A stretch of 31,905 bases of DNA from a virus: IMG/VR virus record IMGVR_UViG_3300031705_000028, positions 1-31,905 of that record. One strand, written 5' to 3'. The notes under the pieces are model-generated. The model was not told the origin of the DNA. It ran no database searches and saw only the letters and a list, made by a program, of their open reading frames with translations. Shown here piece by piece: positions 1 through 9,821 of the stretch (positions are counted from its first letter, which is position 1; the number at the start of each line of letters is the position of its first letter). A program made the position numbers and the translations under genes.

Positions 1-1168
1 CACTTGATATAACTTCAGCAGAAAAGTTTATTACTGCACTGGCAGGGATAGAGATCGATGTCTCTGATGCTGCTGTTACAATACCTTTTGCATTTACTGT
101 TACGTTTGCTACTTTATTAGCTGATCCATATGCTCCTGCAGTTACACCTGATGTAGGTATAGTTACAGCACCTGCTATTACAGATAATCCTCCTGAAGCA
201 GGGAATTTAGCAATACCAGTAACTGATGTAGATGCTATTCCTATATTACTCTGAATTGTTGTCCATTGTACTAACGATGTTGCGTTATCAATTTCAGCTA
301 TGATTAAATCACCTGCTTCAACAACTTCACCAAAGAATGTACCTGCAATATCAATTGCAAATGTCCAACCTTTTGATACTGCAATAGGTGTACCCCTACT
401 ATCTAATACCGGTGTATTTGTTGCGGCATTATACCCACCTTGGTAGATTAATGCTCCCGATCCTACGATAGACGAATCTACATAGTTCTTAGTTGCTGCA
501 TCTTGAGCAGCTGCGGGATCAGCAACGTTAGTTAATTTATTGTTGTTAATATTTACATCTCCTTGAGCTACACCTAAAACGTTTAAAGGGATATCCGAGA
601 TAGCCGCTTTTCTAACAGCGTTAGATAAGTTAGAGTCACCCAATAAGATTAAATCAGCTCCTTCTGCATTACCAGACATGCTAGATGCATCTCCAATAAC
701 TCCTGATGCTGTGTAATCAATAGATACTGTTGGATTAACTGTAGATGTTCCTGTAATAACTATACCAGAACCTCCTAGAACGTTACTAACAGTTCCTGAA
801 CCATTAGACGACGCTGAGGTAATTCTACCTTGAGCATCTACTGTAATATCTGCACTTGTATAAGTACCTGGTGTAACTGATGTATCATTTAATGATGCAT
901 TTACAATAGGAACTGTTGAAGTACCTGTTATAGTAGTTGTCACAGTTGAACCTGCTGAACCATCTAAAGATATTACTGTACCTAGACCATCTAATGTGAT
1001 CCACTCCGATCCATTCCAGTATCTAATTGCTTTTACACTTGCAGTACTGTCATATATGATCTGTCCTTCACCTAGTGGCGTTGCCGGAGGTCCTGGGCGA
1101 TTTTGTATTAATACATTCTGGATCTCTAATCCAGTAAGGTTTATTGCACTTAAAAATTTAATTGCCAT
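1..1168 (-). CDS. Phage tail fibre protein, 3' end missing
   Basis: An open frame runs from the ATG at 1168-1166 to the left edge without a stop, giving about 389 residues of a longer protein. The N-terminus (MAIKFLSAINLTGLEIQNV) leads into a segment with GQIIYDS and IRYWNGSEW, typical of the start of phage fibre proteins. The middle has LTNVADPAAAQDAATKNYVD, the common fibre motif that precedes a coiled or triple-helical shaft. Two related blocks, TPGTYTSADITVDAQGRITS and a later one with VTVNAKGIVTAAS, look like fibre-shaft repeats. The protein is rich in Ser, Thr, Gly and Val and has no Cys in the part seen. It is the last gene of the minus-strand tail cluster, 27 bases after the preceding stop. 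Its role is inferred to be host attachment. The receptor-binding C-terminus lies outside the window. Confidence 0.85.
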   Translation of the reverse strand, partial: MAIKFLSAINLTGLEIQNVLIQNRPGPPATPLGEGQIIYDSTASVKAIRYWNGSEWITLDGLGTVISLDGSAGSTVTTTITGTSTVPIVNASLNDTSVTPGTYTSADITVDAQGRITSASSNGSGTVSNVLGGSGIVITGTSTVNPTVSIDYTASGVIGDASSMSGNAEGADLILLGDSNLSNAVRKAAISDIPLNVLGVAQGDVNINNNKLTNVADPAAAQDAATKNYVDSSIVGSGALIYQGGYNAATNTPVLDSRGTPIAVSKGWTFAIDIAGTFFGEVVEAGDLIIAEIDNATSLVQWTTIQSNIGIASTSVTGIAKFPASGGLSVIAGAVTIPTSGVTAGAYGSANKVANVTVNAKGIVTAASETSISIPASAVINFSAEVISS

Positions 1169-1195
1169 AGGGATAGTTGTTTATTTATATTTATA

Positions 1196-2530
1196 TTAGT
1201 TTAAAAACGCTTGTCCTGAGAATGAACTCGAGAATGTTATAGTTAACGAATTTAGATCCGTATACTCAACAGTTCCTTGCACTTGCTCACTAGATGAATC
1301 AACTGTAGAAACTGATGGGAATTTATTAAGATTATGTACAATAACCCATTCCGAACTAGGTGCTGACTGTGTAAATGTAAATGATAAATCTCCTGTTCTT
1401 TGTAGGTACTCCTCTGAGCCTCCCACCGCAGGTAAAATAAAGCTCCCTTTTAATCTAGTAACTTTTATATGTCCTCCCCAGTAACGATCGGTAGCTCCCG
1501 CTACACCACCAGAACTGATTAGTAATGTGGAAATATATTTATTAGCGGGTAAATAACCTACCCAAGAAACTTTCTTGCTTTCCCCTGAAAACACATCAGT
1601 ACTACCAAATATCTCCCATGCTGCTGGAGCTGAGTTTCTTTCTACTGTTTCGTGCCCTTCCCATGTATCTTCCTCTCGGTACGTAGCAGTCGGAAGTAAA
1701 TCAGTTGTTGAAGGCGCTATGTCAGAGTGAACCATCTGAAGAACCCAATTATTAGGGTTGGTAAGTATAAATTCTTTTGATTGTATAATAGGTGATATCT
1801 CTACTTCATAGTATCCGTCTATTGTTGGGTAAAATGCTAGCCCATCCTCAGATATCTTGATACCCATACTTTCGTCACCAAAACCAGCAGAACCTACAGC
1901 GGCACTGTGGGCCACATATGTTCCAACCACAGTGGTGTGTGATGATATTGAGTTCTTCTTGTACTTATGTAATACACTCGTTTGTTCATATGTGTTACCA
2001 GGAAGTATCCCCTTATCAATCATAAGCCAGTTATCCGCTACTGCAGAGTCTTCTCCGTTAGGCAGCATAAATAGATGGTTATAAATATCAACCGTAGTCA
2101 TATCAACCAAGCTTGCTCCCCTAAGGTCTACGTACCTGTTATCTGTTGAAGTCGTGGGACCTACAAATTTCTGGATATATGCAGCTTTATTAGGGGACTG
2201 CGTTAATGCTGTCTCTCCTAATACTGATCCAGTAGCTAAAAACATTGGTTCCACATCCGTCCAACCAGGTAATATAGCTGTAATAGCTGTTGTTACGTTG
2301 TTTGTTATAGTCTGCGTAAGTGTTGTTTGTGTAGGATCTAACGTCCATGTGAATACACCCCCTACGTAATCCCCTTGTGCCCATCTCTGTACATCAGTAA
2401 CAAAACGACGCATAGATCCGTATAACATACCAGACGTAGGAAGCTGAGCAAAAGATGCTACTGGCCCTAGTCTGTTATCTAGTGGTTGTTTTAGTTGAGG
2501 TTCTAGGTTATAATTTATTTCTACTGGCAT
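1196..2530 (-). CDS. Tail fibre/adhesin-type structural protein (444 aa)
   Basis: This is a 444-residue protein with no signal peptide or membrane segment. The N-terminal ~120 residues include QRWAQGDYVGGVFTW and TTLTQTITNNV. The middle is beta-rich (EDGLAFYPTIDGYYEVEIS). The last ~60 residues, starting near LSFTFTQSAPSSEWVIVHNL and ending TFSSSFSGQAFLN, match a C-terminal domain I recognise from many phage fibres and appendage proteins: hydrophobic HNLxKxPSV, then a D-N-x-LTITFS strand, then FSGxAxLN. It lies 4 bases downstream of the 230-aa gene and just before the long fibre gene, so all three are probably co-transcribed. The likely role is a distal tail component involved in host contact. 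The receptor and exact position are unknown. Confidence 0.7.
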   Translation of the reverse strand: MPVEINYNLEPQLKQPLDNRLGPVASFAQLPTSGMLYGSMRRFVTDVQRWAQGDYVGGVFTWTLDPTQTTLTQTITNNVTTAITAILPGWTDVEPMFLATGSVLGETALTQSPNKAAYIQKFVGPTTSTDNRYVDLRGASLVDMTTVDIYNHLFMLPNGEDSAVADNWLMIDKGILPGNTYEQTSVLHKYKKNSISSHTTVVGTYVAHSAAVGSAGFGDESMGIKISEDGLAFYPTIDGYYEVEISPIIQSKEFILTNPNNWVLQMVHSDIAPSTTDLLPTATYREEDTWEGHETVERNSAPAAWEIFGSTDVFSGESKKVSWVGYLPANKYISTLLISSGGVAGATDRYWGGHIKVTRLKGSFILPAVGGSEEYLQRTGDLSFTFTQSAPSSEWVIVHNLNKFPSVSTVDSSSEQVQGTVEYTDLNSLTITFSSSFSGQAFLN

Positions 2531-2534
2531 AACT

Positions 2535-3227
2535 TTAATATTTTATTGTGAATGTTTTAGGTCCAGAAACTATCTGCGTATCGTAATTAAGTGTATACAC
2601 TTGGTACCCTGTGGCTGTAGTTACTGTGAACATGTCTGATATAATCATTTCCATGCCATGGTTATCTACAATCCTCTTTATAGGAGCAACGCCAACGGGA
2701 GCAGCAAATATAATTCTTCCTACGGTAGCGCCGTTAGTTATTGTGTATGTTCCACCTAAAGGTCCCGCTTGTAATGTGTTTAATACAAATGATGATGGTA
2801 AAGGTAGTAAACCAAAACTAATAGAGGCTACAGATGTGATATAAATTACATCACTTATTGTAATATCTGGGTTACCCGCCGAAACTAAAAGCACAGAAGC
2901 TACTACGACGTACGTACCTCCAACTGAAGGAATATTTACAATATCATTAGTAACTGTGTTTATGGCATTTGTTGTAACAACAATACCCGATGTTACTGTC
3001 GTTACTGTGTGTGAGTCAATAGTGTACCCTGTTGGGAGGTTATATACCGAAGACGTAAAGTCAAAAGATACATCCGTGCCTGCCATTATGTTGGTACTAC
3101 TTGGAGTAGTTAATACCACAGAAGCCGAGGTGCTCGTAGATGATGGTACTGAGGGTGATCCCCCAGTAGCAGCGCCTTGTTGAGCCACTAGCTCGCTTAT
3201 TACTAAATCATATATGTTATTCTTCAT
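2535..3227 (-). CDS. Beta-sandwich (Ig-like) tail-associated protein (230 aa)
   Basis: I do not recognise a specific family. After a short N-terminal helix (MKNNIYDLVISELVAQQG) comes a Ser/Thr/Pro linker (residues ~23-40). The rest alternates hydrophobic and Thr/Val/Ile residues in the way of Ig-like or fibronectin-like beta sandwiches; two such domains are likely. The short N-terminal helix followed by a linker would suit anchoring to the tail, with the beta domains exposed. It starts 5 bases after the stop of the 1702-aa tail protein and ends 4 bases before the next gene, so it belongs to the tail operon. An accessory adhesin or tail decoration is the best guess from context. The start ATG follows a TTAATTAA-type leader. 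Confidence 0.65.
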   Translation of the reverse strand: MKNNIYDLVISELVAQQGAATGGSPSVPSSTSTSASVVLTTPSSTNIMAGTDVSFDFTSSVYNLPTGYTIDSHTVTTVTSGIVVTTNAINTVTNDIVNIPSVGGTYVVVASVLLVSAGNPDITISDVIYITSVASISFGLLPLPSSFVLNTLQAGPLGGTYTITNGATVGRIIFAAPVGVAPIKRIVDNHGMEMIISDMFTVTTATGYQVYTLNYDTQIVSGPKTFTIKY

Positions 3228-3232
3228 GTGTA

Positions 3233-6200
3233 TTAATTAAATGAATCTATTATTGTTGTTATTACCCCCTGCACCTTTACATGGTCGTACCCTTCGTACA
3301 TAAACTTTACTCTTACTCCTTTATCTCTTACTCTTGCTCCCTCTACTGTTGCAACCTCGATATAAAGTTCATCTTCTATGTAGTCCATAGTTTGGTGTAT
3401 TATACCGAATTCTATATGGTCGAAACCCCATGTTGTGGGAAGCTGTGTTGAGACAATGATACCTAAATTATTTAGAACCTCATTGTAGTACAGCCCGGAA
3501 TCTAAAAAGCTAATTCCTATTATGTACGTCACCCCTAGGTGAACCACAAATCCTCCTGCGATACGCTCTGACTCCTCTTTGCTAATAGGTATCAGTCCAT
3601 CTGTTGATACAGAGGTGAAACACGCCGCACCGTTTATAACCGATGTAGTTATATCACTACCCACTGACTGTAGTGGCTCATGGTAACGTTTCATTAGCTG
3701 AACAGTAGAGCTATTAGTGGTTGCGAATGATTCGAAGTCCACTAGCCCATCTGCTGTTGTGTACGTTACACGCCCCGGAAATGCGTAGTTTGTAATCGCC
3801 TGCATGTTAGTTATTATTTTCTGAACGTGCGGGTCAGCAGCTAGGATAAACTCAAAGATAAATTTACCTTGGTTTCCATAAACATGACACGTAGGAACTA
3901 AATCTGAGAAATGACTCCATACGTTGTTACCGTTTATCAGGTCAAACGAGTTTAGCTTATCCCCTATGTTGAACATAATACTGGGACTGTATGATAGTCT
4001 AGACACCCACGATGCTGTCGTCTTATTATAGTACACACTAGAATACTCCCCTTTAGTTTCTGCGCCTAATAAGTGTCTTATGACTCCTTTAGATACTGCA
4101 GGATTTAACGGATCCTCTCTTGAAATCGTGGAGAACGCCTCCTCATATGTATCTAACAGGATGGGCGTCTCAGGAACTGTGTAGAAAGAAAACACTACGT
4201 CGTTAAGAACTTTATCAAAGTTACCTACAACCTTAGGCTCCAGCCCGCCTAAAGCTTCCTTGTACTCACGTATAATAGTTGAGACGTTGAAGTCACTAAT
4301 AATAGAGAATGCACCTTGAACTACGGCCCAGACTTTCCCGCTACTATAATCCATACCGTACAAAACGTCCCCTGTATTAACTATACTATATGGGTCTTTA
4401 CTCCCGTAGTTATAACTAATTATATTTAGTTTCGATCCTAGAACCTGTGCGTCATCTATATAAACAGATGCGGATCCTCCATCACCTGTAACCATTGTTC
4501 TTTCGTTGAATGGTATAATACCAACCCCGTTGGTAAACACCACTATAACAGTATTACTAACCACCTCTAACTTAACTATCGATCCAAGCTCATCACCATA
4601 GTCTCTAAAGTTAAGCCCAGAAAAATCGCTGTAGCCATTTTTAAACTCTTTTGTTATATTTGCTTTTGATACAATAACTCTGTTTCTATATCTAGAATTA
4701 CTTGTAGGGTCTGTTATATTGAACATGTGCTTCGGTAATCCTTCGTTGTACGTGTACCCAAAGTTTAATAACCTACTGTCCCCAGCCGCCTTACCTCTAA
4801 GGCTCGCAACAGACTCCATCGGGTGAAAACTTTTAGTCTTACCTGAATCCTCTTTATCCACGTCTACAAGTCTAGTGAAAATGTTAGCATTGTGCTCCGC
4901 AACCAGAGGAAACACAAAACCCTTATTTACACTTCCCGCATCTTCGTTCCCTGTATTGAATAGACTTGCATCCCCTTCTCCTGTTCCGGGCAGTCCTTTC
5001 TTTCTATAAGGCATTATACTGGCCTTACCTAGAAAGCAGTCGCCATCCAAAACTTTGATATCGGGTGATGTAACCCTACTCCACGAGAATCTCTTTGTGG
5101 CTTGCGTGTACGTGGTTCCAAATATACTCGACCCATACTTAGCTTTCCAAGCGGTCTCAGATAGTATTCCTTCTCTTCCGTTATATATTTTTGCTGTTAC
5201 ACCGAAATTAAACCCATCATGCATTCTCTTATTGAATCTCTGCATAGGTTTTGATGTAATAATTTTATTGGCTCTGTCTACTATAGTAGGATACAGATCC
5301 GAAACATGTTTAACAGTCGAAGGATATGATGCCACTAACGACGCATCATTACTAAGTGCAGCTAATAGTGGAGAGTATTGGTACCCAGTGAAGTTAACCC
5401 CTATGTAACTATTGAAGTTACACATAGATGTGTAAAATGATCCTCCAGTTTGCTTACCAGGTAATGATGCTTCTACGTGTACATTATTCTCTGCTACATC
5501 TAAAAAGTCTGTGAATGATAGCATATCAATATGCTCTAATGCACCTCTTTCGTAGTATAATGCTCTATCTGAAACAGAAGAGAAGTTACCAGGACCTGAA
5601 ATCGTTCCATCACTGATCGAGGTTGCTGTAATATTGTATGGTACATCCCATGTAGGGCCTGAGTTTGTGCATTTGGTTTCAGTGAACTGTACCGGACCAG
5701 TAAATAACATCTCTGCGGGTATAACCCCAGGAGTATCTACGGATGCACTCCCATGTGTCATTGCTTCGTATGTGTATATAGTGGGAGACTCGTGGGTTCT
5801 CTTAAATGATGATGTCTTATTTAGTCCGTCCTTTAGCGTGTACTCCTTACCTGAGAGTACATCTTTTAGAACAATAGTCTCAGCACGTAGTTCCCATAAC
5901 GTTATCTCGTGGTCTATCCCAGATGCGGCCGACCCGTCGATACCACTTGACTCCAACCCAGTCACGGATACAATATTATAATCGTCCCCGATACTTTTAT
6001 GCAGCGTGTCAGAATCGTTAATACCTGCACTTCCATCCCCAGTTATAACAGAGGGGTCTGTAAATTTTATATCTAAATATGTTTCTATATCTTTGAAGTC
6101 AGGGTATATTGTTTCTTCCTTATATCGTACAGTACAATTAACTCGTATCATACCGAACGAAGCGCCGACAGCAGGTATAACCACGTATGCAGTCATCTTA

Positions 6201-8341
6201 CCCACGGCCTTTATTTGTGTTCTACCATCACTGGGCGATCCTAGCTTATTCGCAAATGTGTGCACCGAGGTGTAGTTAAATATCTCCACAGTACCTCCGG
6301 TAGAATCGTTTATAGCGGATCCTCCAGCTTCTATATTCTTCATTACTACTGTATCCCCTAACGTCAGACCTACTTGTGTAGCATTTAACCTGGTATTAAG
6401 TTCTTCATCTAGTAGTAGTCCGTCACCGCTATAAAAGGCAAAATCCTCTCCTTTATTCTCATTGATATACAATGGCTTCGATACAACACCCTGCAACATA
6501 ACAGATTTGTTAATATTATTGAGGTTGAATTGGGACTGCAGTGATACCTCCTGTATTCTACCTGGCGCGGGAAATGTGCTCCAACCAGAGTCTAGTCGTT
6601 CCAGGTGGTTAACATTCTTTCCTATCCCTTCACATACAGGATGTACGTTTTTATTTATACTGTGTAATATATTTAATTCAAATACCTCCCTACTTGTGCC
6701 TGTGTAGTGGTTTCCCTCTGATGATACACTCTGAGTACTAGACTCGTGGTACGTGTTGGTTAGCATACCTTGGACTATACAATCCCGAACTCTTAATCTT
6801 TTTACAATAAAAAATCCTGCCGTTTCTTCCTTGAACCAGGCAGATGCGAGTAAATTAGCTACGTTTACATGAAGATGTAGTAGTTCCCCGGTTTTTAGAT
6901 CCGCATTAAGCAGCGACCTACCTTTTTTAGTTCTGAATATACCTAACCTGTTTTCGGTTGTTCCTGCTTTAAACCCGTCCAACTCATTTATTGTGTCGTA
7001 CGTATACGTAGATCCGGCCACATTATCTATACCTCTTAATGGGAACGCGGGTGATTCCCCTCGACCACCAGATAATATACATACCATAGCAAGTTCGTAC
7101 GTCTCTGAGGACCACACACCTAAGTTATAGTATAAGTTCATAGGGTCCCCATAACTCTCATCAGCGTCAACAACGTTTATACTAGATGATACCTGTGAAA
7201 TACCAACACCGGCAATAAGGTCAGCCATTCGTCTGTAGTCCGTACTTGGTGATGAGATATTACCTAGAACCAATGTTTGGTCTATTTGTATTCCTGATGC
7301 CGACTCATTGAATGATGAGAATGAAAGATTTAACATCTCCAGATCCATATCCTGAAAATCTTCGTACCCTGTGATTACTAACTCTAAACTACTACTTATA
7401 ATTGGGTATATTCTATTAATATGTTGCGCTACTACAGACTCGTTAACCTCTGAAGATACTTTGGTGATAGATACATCCAAGAATGAGTATCTAGTGTCTA
7501 AGAAGCTTAGCGCAAGTCTTATTGTCTTACCTGTGTTTTCTGTTGATGTTTGACCGAACCCATTAAAAACATGCACGGGTAAAGATGACTCTATAACATC
7601 TGTGGTGTTACCGTCTGTATCTGCGTACCTAACGTGGACTCTGTAAGACCCTCCAGGTAACGACCCTCCTGAACCTAATCCTAGGAATTCTAGGTTTGGT
7701 ACCAAGTCTGTCTTTCTAATTAATTCTGTAAGAATAAATGATGATGCCGAGTACGTATTTCCATCCGTAACTTGATCTCTATCCCCTAAGGTAACCATAC
7801 TGCCATTAATTCTCATACGACTGTTTATGATCCTAGTCGTGTTACTCTTATCTATAATAACTATATTAACTGTATCATCATAAGACGACTGTAACTCCAA
7901 TTCCAGCCTGTGACCGAAATCTGCGAAGTTAAATTTATTTGTTCTGAATGGTAGTACTCTCTGCGCGTCTAAGGTCCCACTAACACTAAAGTTGTGTAAT
8001 GGGCTGTACTTGTCCTCTAGAGGGGCTGTACCAGTTGTATTTAGTACATCCCAATCCGGCGATGGATATGTTCCTACCTCCCCTTGTAAAAAGGTACCGT
8101 CTGCGTTATATGTAGCTGATACGATGTATGCTATCTCATCTAACACCTTCACTCCGACAGGGGTGAATCCTTCAGTAAGTTTTACGCTTGTGTGAGCCCC
8201 TTTTTTATTATGTAATACGAGCTGATTGGATCCTTCGGTAATAAAAGCAGCATTAACTGCGTCCACTATTATCCCGGCTTGGTCCCCTAATTGGTTTATA
8301 TCCGAGTTTAGTTTGTTGAATGTATTAGTTACTTTTTTCAT
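3233..8341 (-). CDS. Very large tail protein, crAss-like 'muzzle'-type (1702 aa)
   Basis: This is the largest gene of the window, encoding 1702 residues. Its N-terminus contains DAVNAAF (27-33), then LTEGFTPVGVKVLDEIAYIV and GEVGTYPSPDW (87-97). This layout resembles the N-terminus of the large stump or 'muzzle' proteins of crAss-like phages, which begin with an xNAV/xNAx segment followed by a propeller-like region. The rest is a mosaic of beta-rich segments without signal peptide or membrane helices. In Crassvirales the muzzle forms the distal part of the short tail. Here the gene follows the connector genes and precedes the fibres, exactly where a tail-tip protein is expected. It overlaps the upstream 249-aa gene by 17 bases. 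The identification comes from position, size and remembered sequence pattern. It could instead be another large tail-needle or internal virion protein. Confidence 0.65.
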   Translation of the reverse strand: MKKVTNTFNKLNSDINQLGDQAGIIVDAVNAAFITEGSNQLVLHNKKGAHTSVKLTEGFTPVGVKVLDEIAYIVSATYNADGTFLQGEVGTYPSPDWDVLNTTGTAPLEDKYSPLHNFSVSGTLDAQRVLPFRTNKFNFADFGHRLELELQSSYDDTVNIVIIDKSNTTRIINSRMRINGSMVTLGDRDQVTDGNTYSASSFILTELIRKTDLVPNLEFLGLGSGGSLPGGSYRVHVRYADTDGNTTDVIESSLPVHVFNGFGQTSTENTGKTIRLALSFLDTRYSFLDVSITKVSSEVNESVVAQHINRIYPIISSSLELVITGYEDFQDMDLEMLNLSFSSFNESASGIQIDQTLVLGNISSPSTDYRRMADLIAGVGISQVSSSINVVDADESYGDPMNLYYNLGVWSSETYELAMVCILSGGRGESPAFPLRGIDNVAGSTYTYDTINELDGFKAGTTENRLGIFRTKKGRSLLNADLKTGELLHLHVNVANLLASAWFKEETAGFFIVKRLRVRDCIVQGMLTNTYHESSTQSVSSEGNHYTGTSREVFELNILHSINKNVHPVCEGIGKNVNHLERLDSGWSTFPAPGRIQEVSLQSQFNLNNINKSVMLQGVVSKPLYINENKGEDFAFYSGDGLLLDEELNTRLNATQVGLTLGDTVVMKNIEAGGSAINDSTGGTVEIFNYTSVHTFANKLGSPSDGRTQIKAVGKMTAYVVIPAVGASFGMIRVNCTVRYKEETIYPDFKDIETYLDIKFTDPSVITGDGSAGINDSDTLHKSIGDDYNIVSVTGLESSGIDGSAASGIDHEITLWELRAETIVLKDVLSGKEYTLKDGLNKTSSFKRTHESPTIYTYEAMTHGSASVDTPGVIPAEMLFTGPVQFTETKCTNSGPTWDVPYNITATSISDGTISGPGNFSSVSDRALYYERGALEHIDMLSFTDFLDVAENNVHVEASLPGKQTGGSFYTSMCNFNSYIGVNFTGYQYSPLLAALSNDASLVASYPSTVKHVSDLYPTIVDRANKIITSKPMQRFNKRMHDGFNFGVTAKIYNGREGILSETAWKAKYGSSIFGTTYTQATKRFSWSRVTSPDIKVLDGDCFLGKASIMPYRKKGLPGTGEGDASLFNTGNEDAGSVNKGFVFPLVAEHNANIFTRLVDVDKEDSGKTKSFHPMESVASLRGKAAGDSRLLNFGYTYNEGLPKHMFNITDPTSNSRYRNRVIVSKANITKEFKNGYSDFSGLNFRDYGDELGSIVKLEVVSNTVIVVFTNGVGIIPFNERTMVTGDGGSASVYIDDAQVLGSKLNIISYNYGSKDPYSIVNTGDVLYGMDYSSGKVWAVVQGAFSIISDFNVSTIIREYKEALGGLEPKVVGNFDKVLNDVVFSFYTVPETPILLDTYEEAFSTISREDPLNPAVSKGVIRHLLGAETKGEYSSVYYNKTTASWVSRLSYSPSIMFNIGDKLNSFDLINGNNVWSHFSDLVPTCHVYGNQGKFIFEFILAADPHVQKIITNMQAITNYAFPGRVTYTTADGLVDFESFATTNSSTVQLMKRYHEPLQSVGSDITTSVINGAACFTSVSTDGLIPISKEESERIAGGFVVHLGVTYIIGISFLDSGLYYNEVLNNLGIIVSTQLPTTWGFDHIEFGIIHQTMDYIEDELYIEVATVEGARVRDKGVRVKFMYEGYDHVKVQGVITTIIDSFN

Positions 8342-9074
8342 TAATGTCTTTTTTACCTCGTTTTTTATTTCGCTTGCTCTGTTTTAGCTTCTCAATAGAC
8401 CCCGCTTGTATAGAAGGGATATTGTAGAACATAACGTTACCCATATCAGATCGGTAGTAGACTACCTCACCATTTTTAATCTCCCTTAGAATCTTTTTTA
8501 TAAAGTATGATATAATTCTGGTTACGGAGCTTCCTGTGAGTTCGGGGAACTTATTTCTTAGTGTGTGTCCTGATGTTACCATAGTATGAACAGCGTTAGA
8601 CTCCATCGCATGACCGTTAACTCGACTAACCATAGCCATGTATAAATGTCTTGGGATCCTAATGTATATGTCATCCTCTCCTACACGACTCATCTTCATC
8701 ACAGGCTCTAACCCTTTGGTCTCACCGTAGTTAACCCTACCTGAGAAACCCGGAATGTGTTTATCTCTTGTCGCTGTATTAGACGGGAGATCCCATCCTC
8801 GGTACACGCGACACGCGTTATGTTTTGATAACCCGGGCATAGCGAAAGCTCCTTTACCTAGAACTGCCATAGTTAGAATTTCCGTGAAACACTCACGAAA
8901 AACTTTCGAGGCCAATTCTTCATAAGCTCTCTCGCTATATACATCCCGTAGTGTATCTCTTTTAGATATGCCCCGCTTAACGTAAACTAAGTCTCCTATC
9001 GCACTCTTATTCTCTCGTACGATTTCAGCTAGCGACGTTTTAAGTCGGTTGTGCTTATCTAAGTATGTTGTCAT
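8325..9074 (-). CDS. Tail/connector protein (249 aa) with basic C-terminus
   Basis: A 249-residue soluble protein, function not recognised from sequence alone. It contains KVFRECFTEILTMAVLGKGA (helical), a middle segment with DDIYIRIPRHLYMAMVSR, and a C-terminal stretch rich in Lys/Arg (SKRNKKRGKKDINEK) that is probably flexible. Its start overlaps the stop of the upstream gene by 4 bases (ATGA), and its end overlaps the muzzle-type gene by 17 bases, suggesting translational coupling. Position between ring-type connector proteins and the large tail protein suggests a tail assembly component. The basic tail could contact packaged DNA, but that is inference. Confidence 0.6.
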   Translation of the reverse strand: MTTYLDKHNRLKTSLAEIVRENKSAIGDLVYVKRGISKRDTLRDVYSERAYEELASKVFRECFTEILTMAVLGKGAFAMPGLSKHNACRVYRGWDLPSNTATRDKHIPGFSGRVNYGETKGLEPVMKMSRVGEDDIYIRIPRHLYMAMVSRVNGHAMESNAVHTMVTSGHTLRNKFPELTGSSVTRIISYFIKKILREIKNGEVVYYRSDMGNVMFYNIPSIQAGSIEKLKQSKRNKKRGKKDINEKSN

Positions 9075-9820
9075 ATTTTGTAGCTTGAAAAGTAAACCTT
9101 TCTGTCATGTGATGTCATTACTGATAACACCCTGTTCATTTCATTCTGTGTAATATGTTCTGGTACCTTTGTCGCTGCCATAGCCACGTCTGATTTCATT
9201 TTAATCATAGGTAGTATCTGCATAGCAGCTGGGATGTGCTTGAATACATCTCTTTGTACATCCATATAAGCTAGCCTGTAAGCAATTGCCTCCGCCTCTT
9301 TCCTATATAATGATGGGTTACCATCCATATCAGTACAAAGTCCTTTATACCCTACGTGTAATACCTGACCTATATAGATTGGGTCTACTTTTATAGAGTA
9401 CCTATCTCCTAGAGCCTCTAATGAATAAGGTATATATTCTCCCTCAGCTCTTGTTATTGTTCTTTGCTGGTGGTTGTACATCACGTTCATTCCTGATCTA
9501 GATATGAATCCTCTAACGTATGGATTACCTATACCCTGTATATCTAACCAGTCAATAGCATTGGTTTTTGAATCCCATTGATCGCCTGTACTAACGTACA
9601 AGATTATAGAAGCGTTACAAGGCAGTATAACTTTACAATCCGCCCCAACTAATGCTTTATGCATATATCGTGCTTTGTACGCGTTTCCGATTTCCTTATA
9701 AATGTTATACGCGTGTTCTATGTAGTCACCGTCCTGCATTTCGATATCAAAGTAACTTTTCAGAAGGTATCTCCCGTACATAAAGTCGTACATACCTAAG
9801 TGTGGTGCTTCTATATTCAT
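9071..9820 (-). CDS. Head-tail connector/tail ring protein candidate (249 aa)
   Basis: A 249-residue protein beginning MNIEAPHLGMYDFMYGRYLL. It has a helical N-terminal part (YIEHAYNIYKEIGNAYKARY), a beta-rich middle (CKVILPCNASIILYVSTGDQ, then DWLDIQGIGNPYVRGFISR), and a C-terminal part with KEAEAIAYRLAYMDVQRD. This general plan, a helix pair followed by a beta domain and a further helix, is common among podovirus tail-tube or adaptor proteins. In crAss-like phages several ring proteins occupy this genomic slot. It sits 1 base after the 159-aa gene and overlaps the next by 4 bases. No enzymatic motif is visible. The connector role rests on context. Confidence 0.6.
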   Translation of the reverse strand: MNIEAPHLGMYDFMYGRYLLKSYFDIEMQDGDYIEHAYNIYKEIGNAYKARYMHKALVGADCKVILPCNASIILYVSTGDQWDSKTNAIDWLDIQGIGNPYVRGFISRSGMNVMYNHQQRTITRAEGEYIPYSLEALGDRYSIKVDPIYIGQVLHVGYKGLCTDMDGNPSLYRKEAEAIAYRLAYMDVQRDVFKHIPAAMQILPMIKMKSDVAMAATKVPEHITQNEMNRVLSVMTSHDRKVYFSSYKI

Positions 9821-9821
9821 C

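Noticed and set aside
1-1168. Template/variable repeat of a diversity-generating retroelement in the fibre gene
   Set aside because: No reverse transcriptase gene and no near-identical second copy with adenine-specific changes is present in the window.
8325-9820. Two adjacent genes of equal length (249 aa) as a gene duplication
   Set aside because: Their sequences share no visible similarity; the equal length is coincidence.
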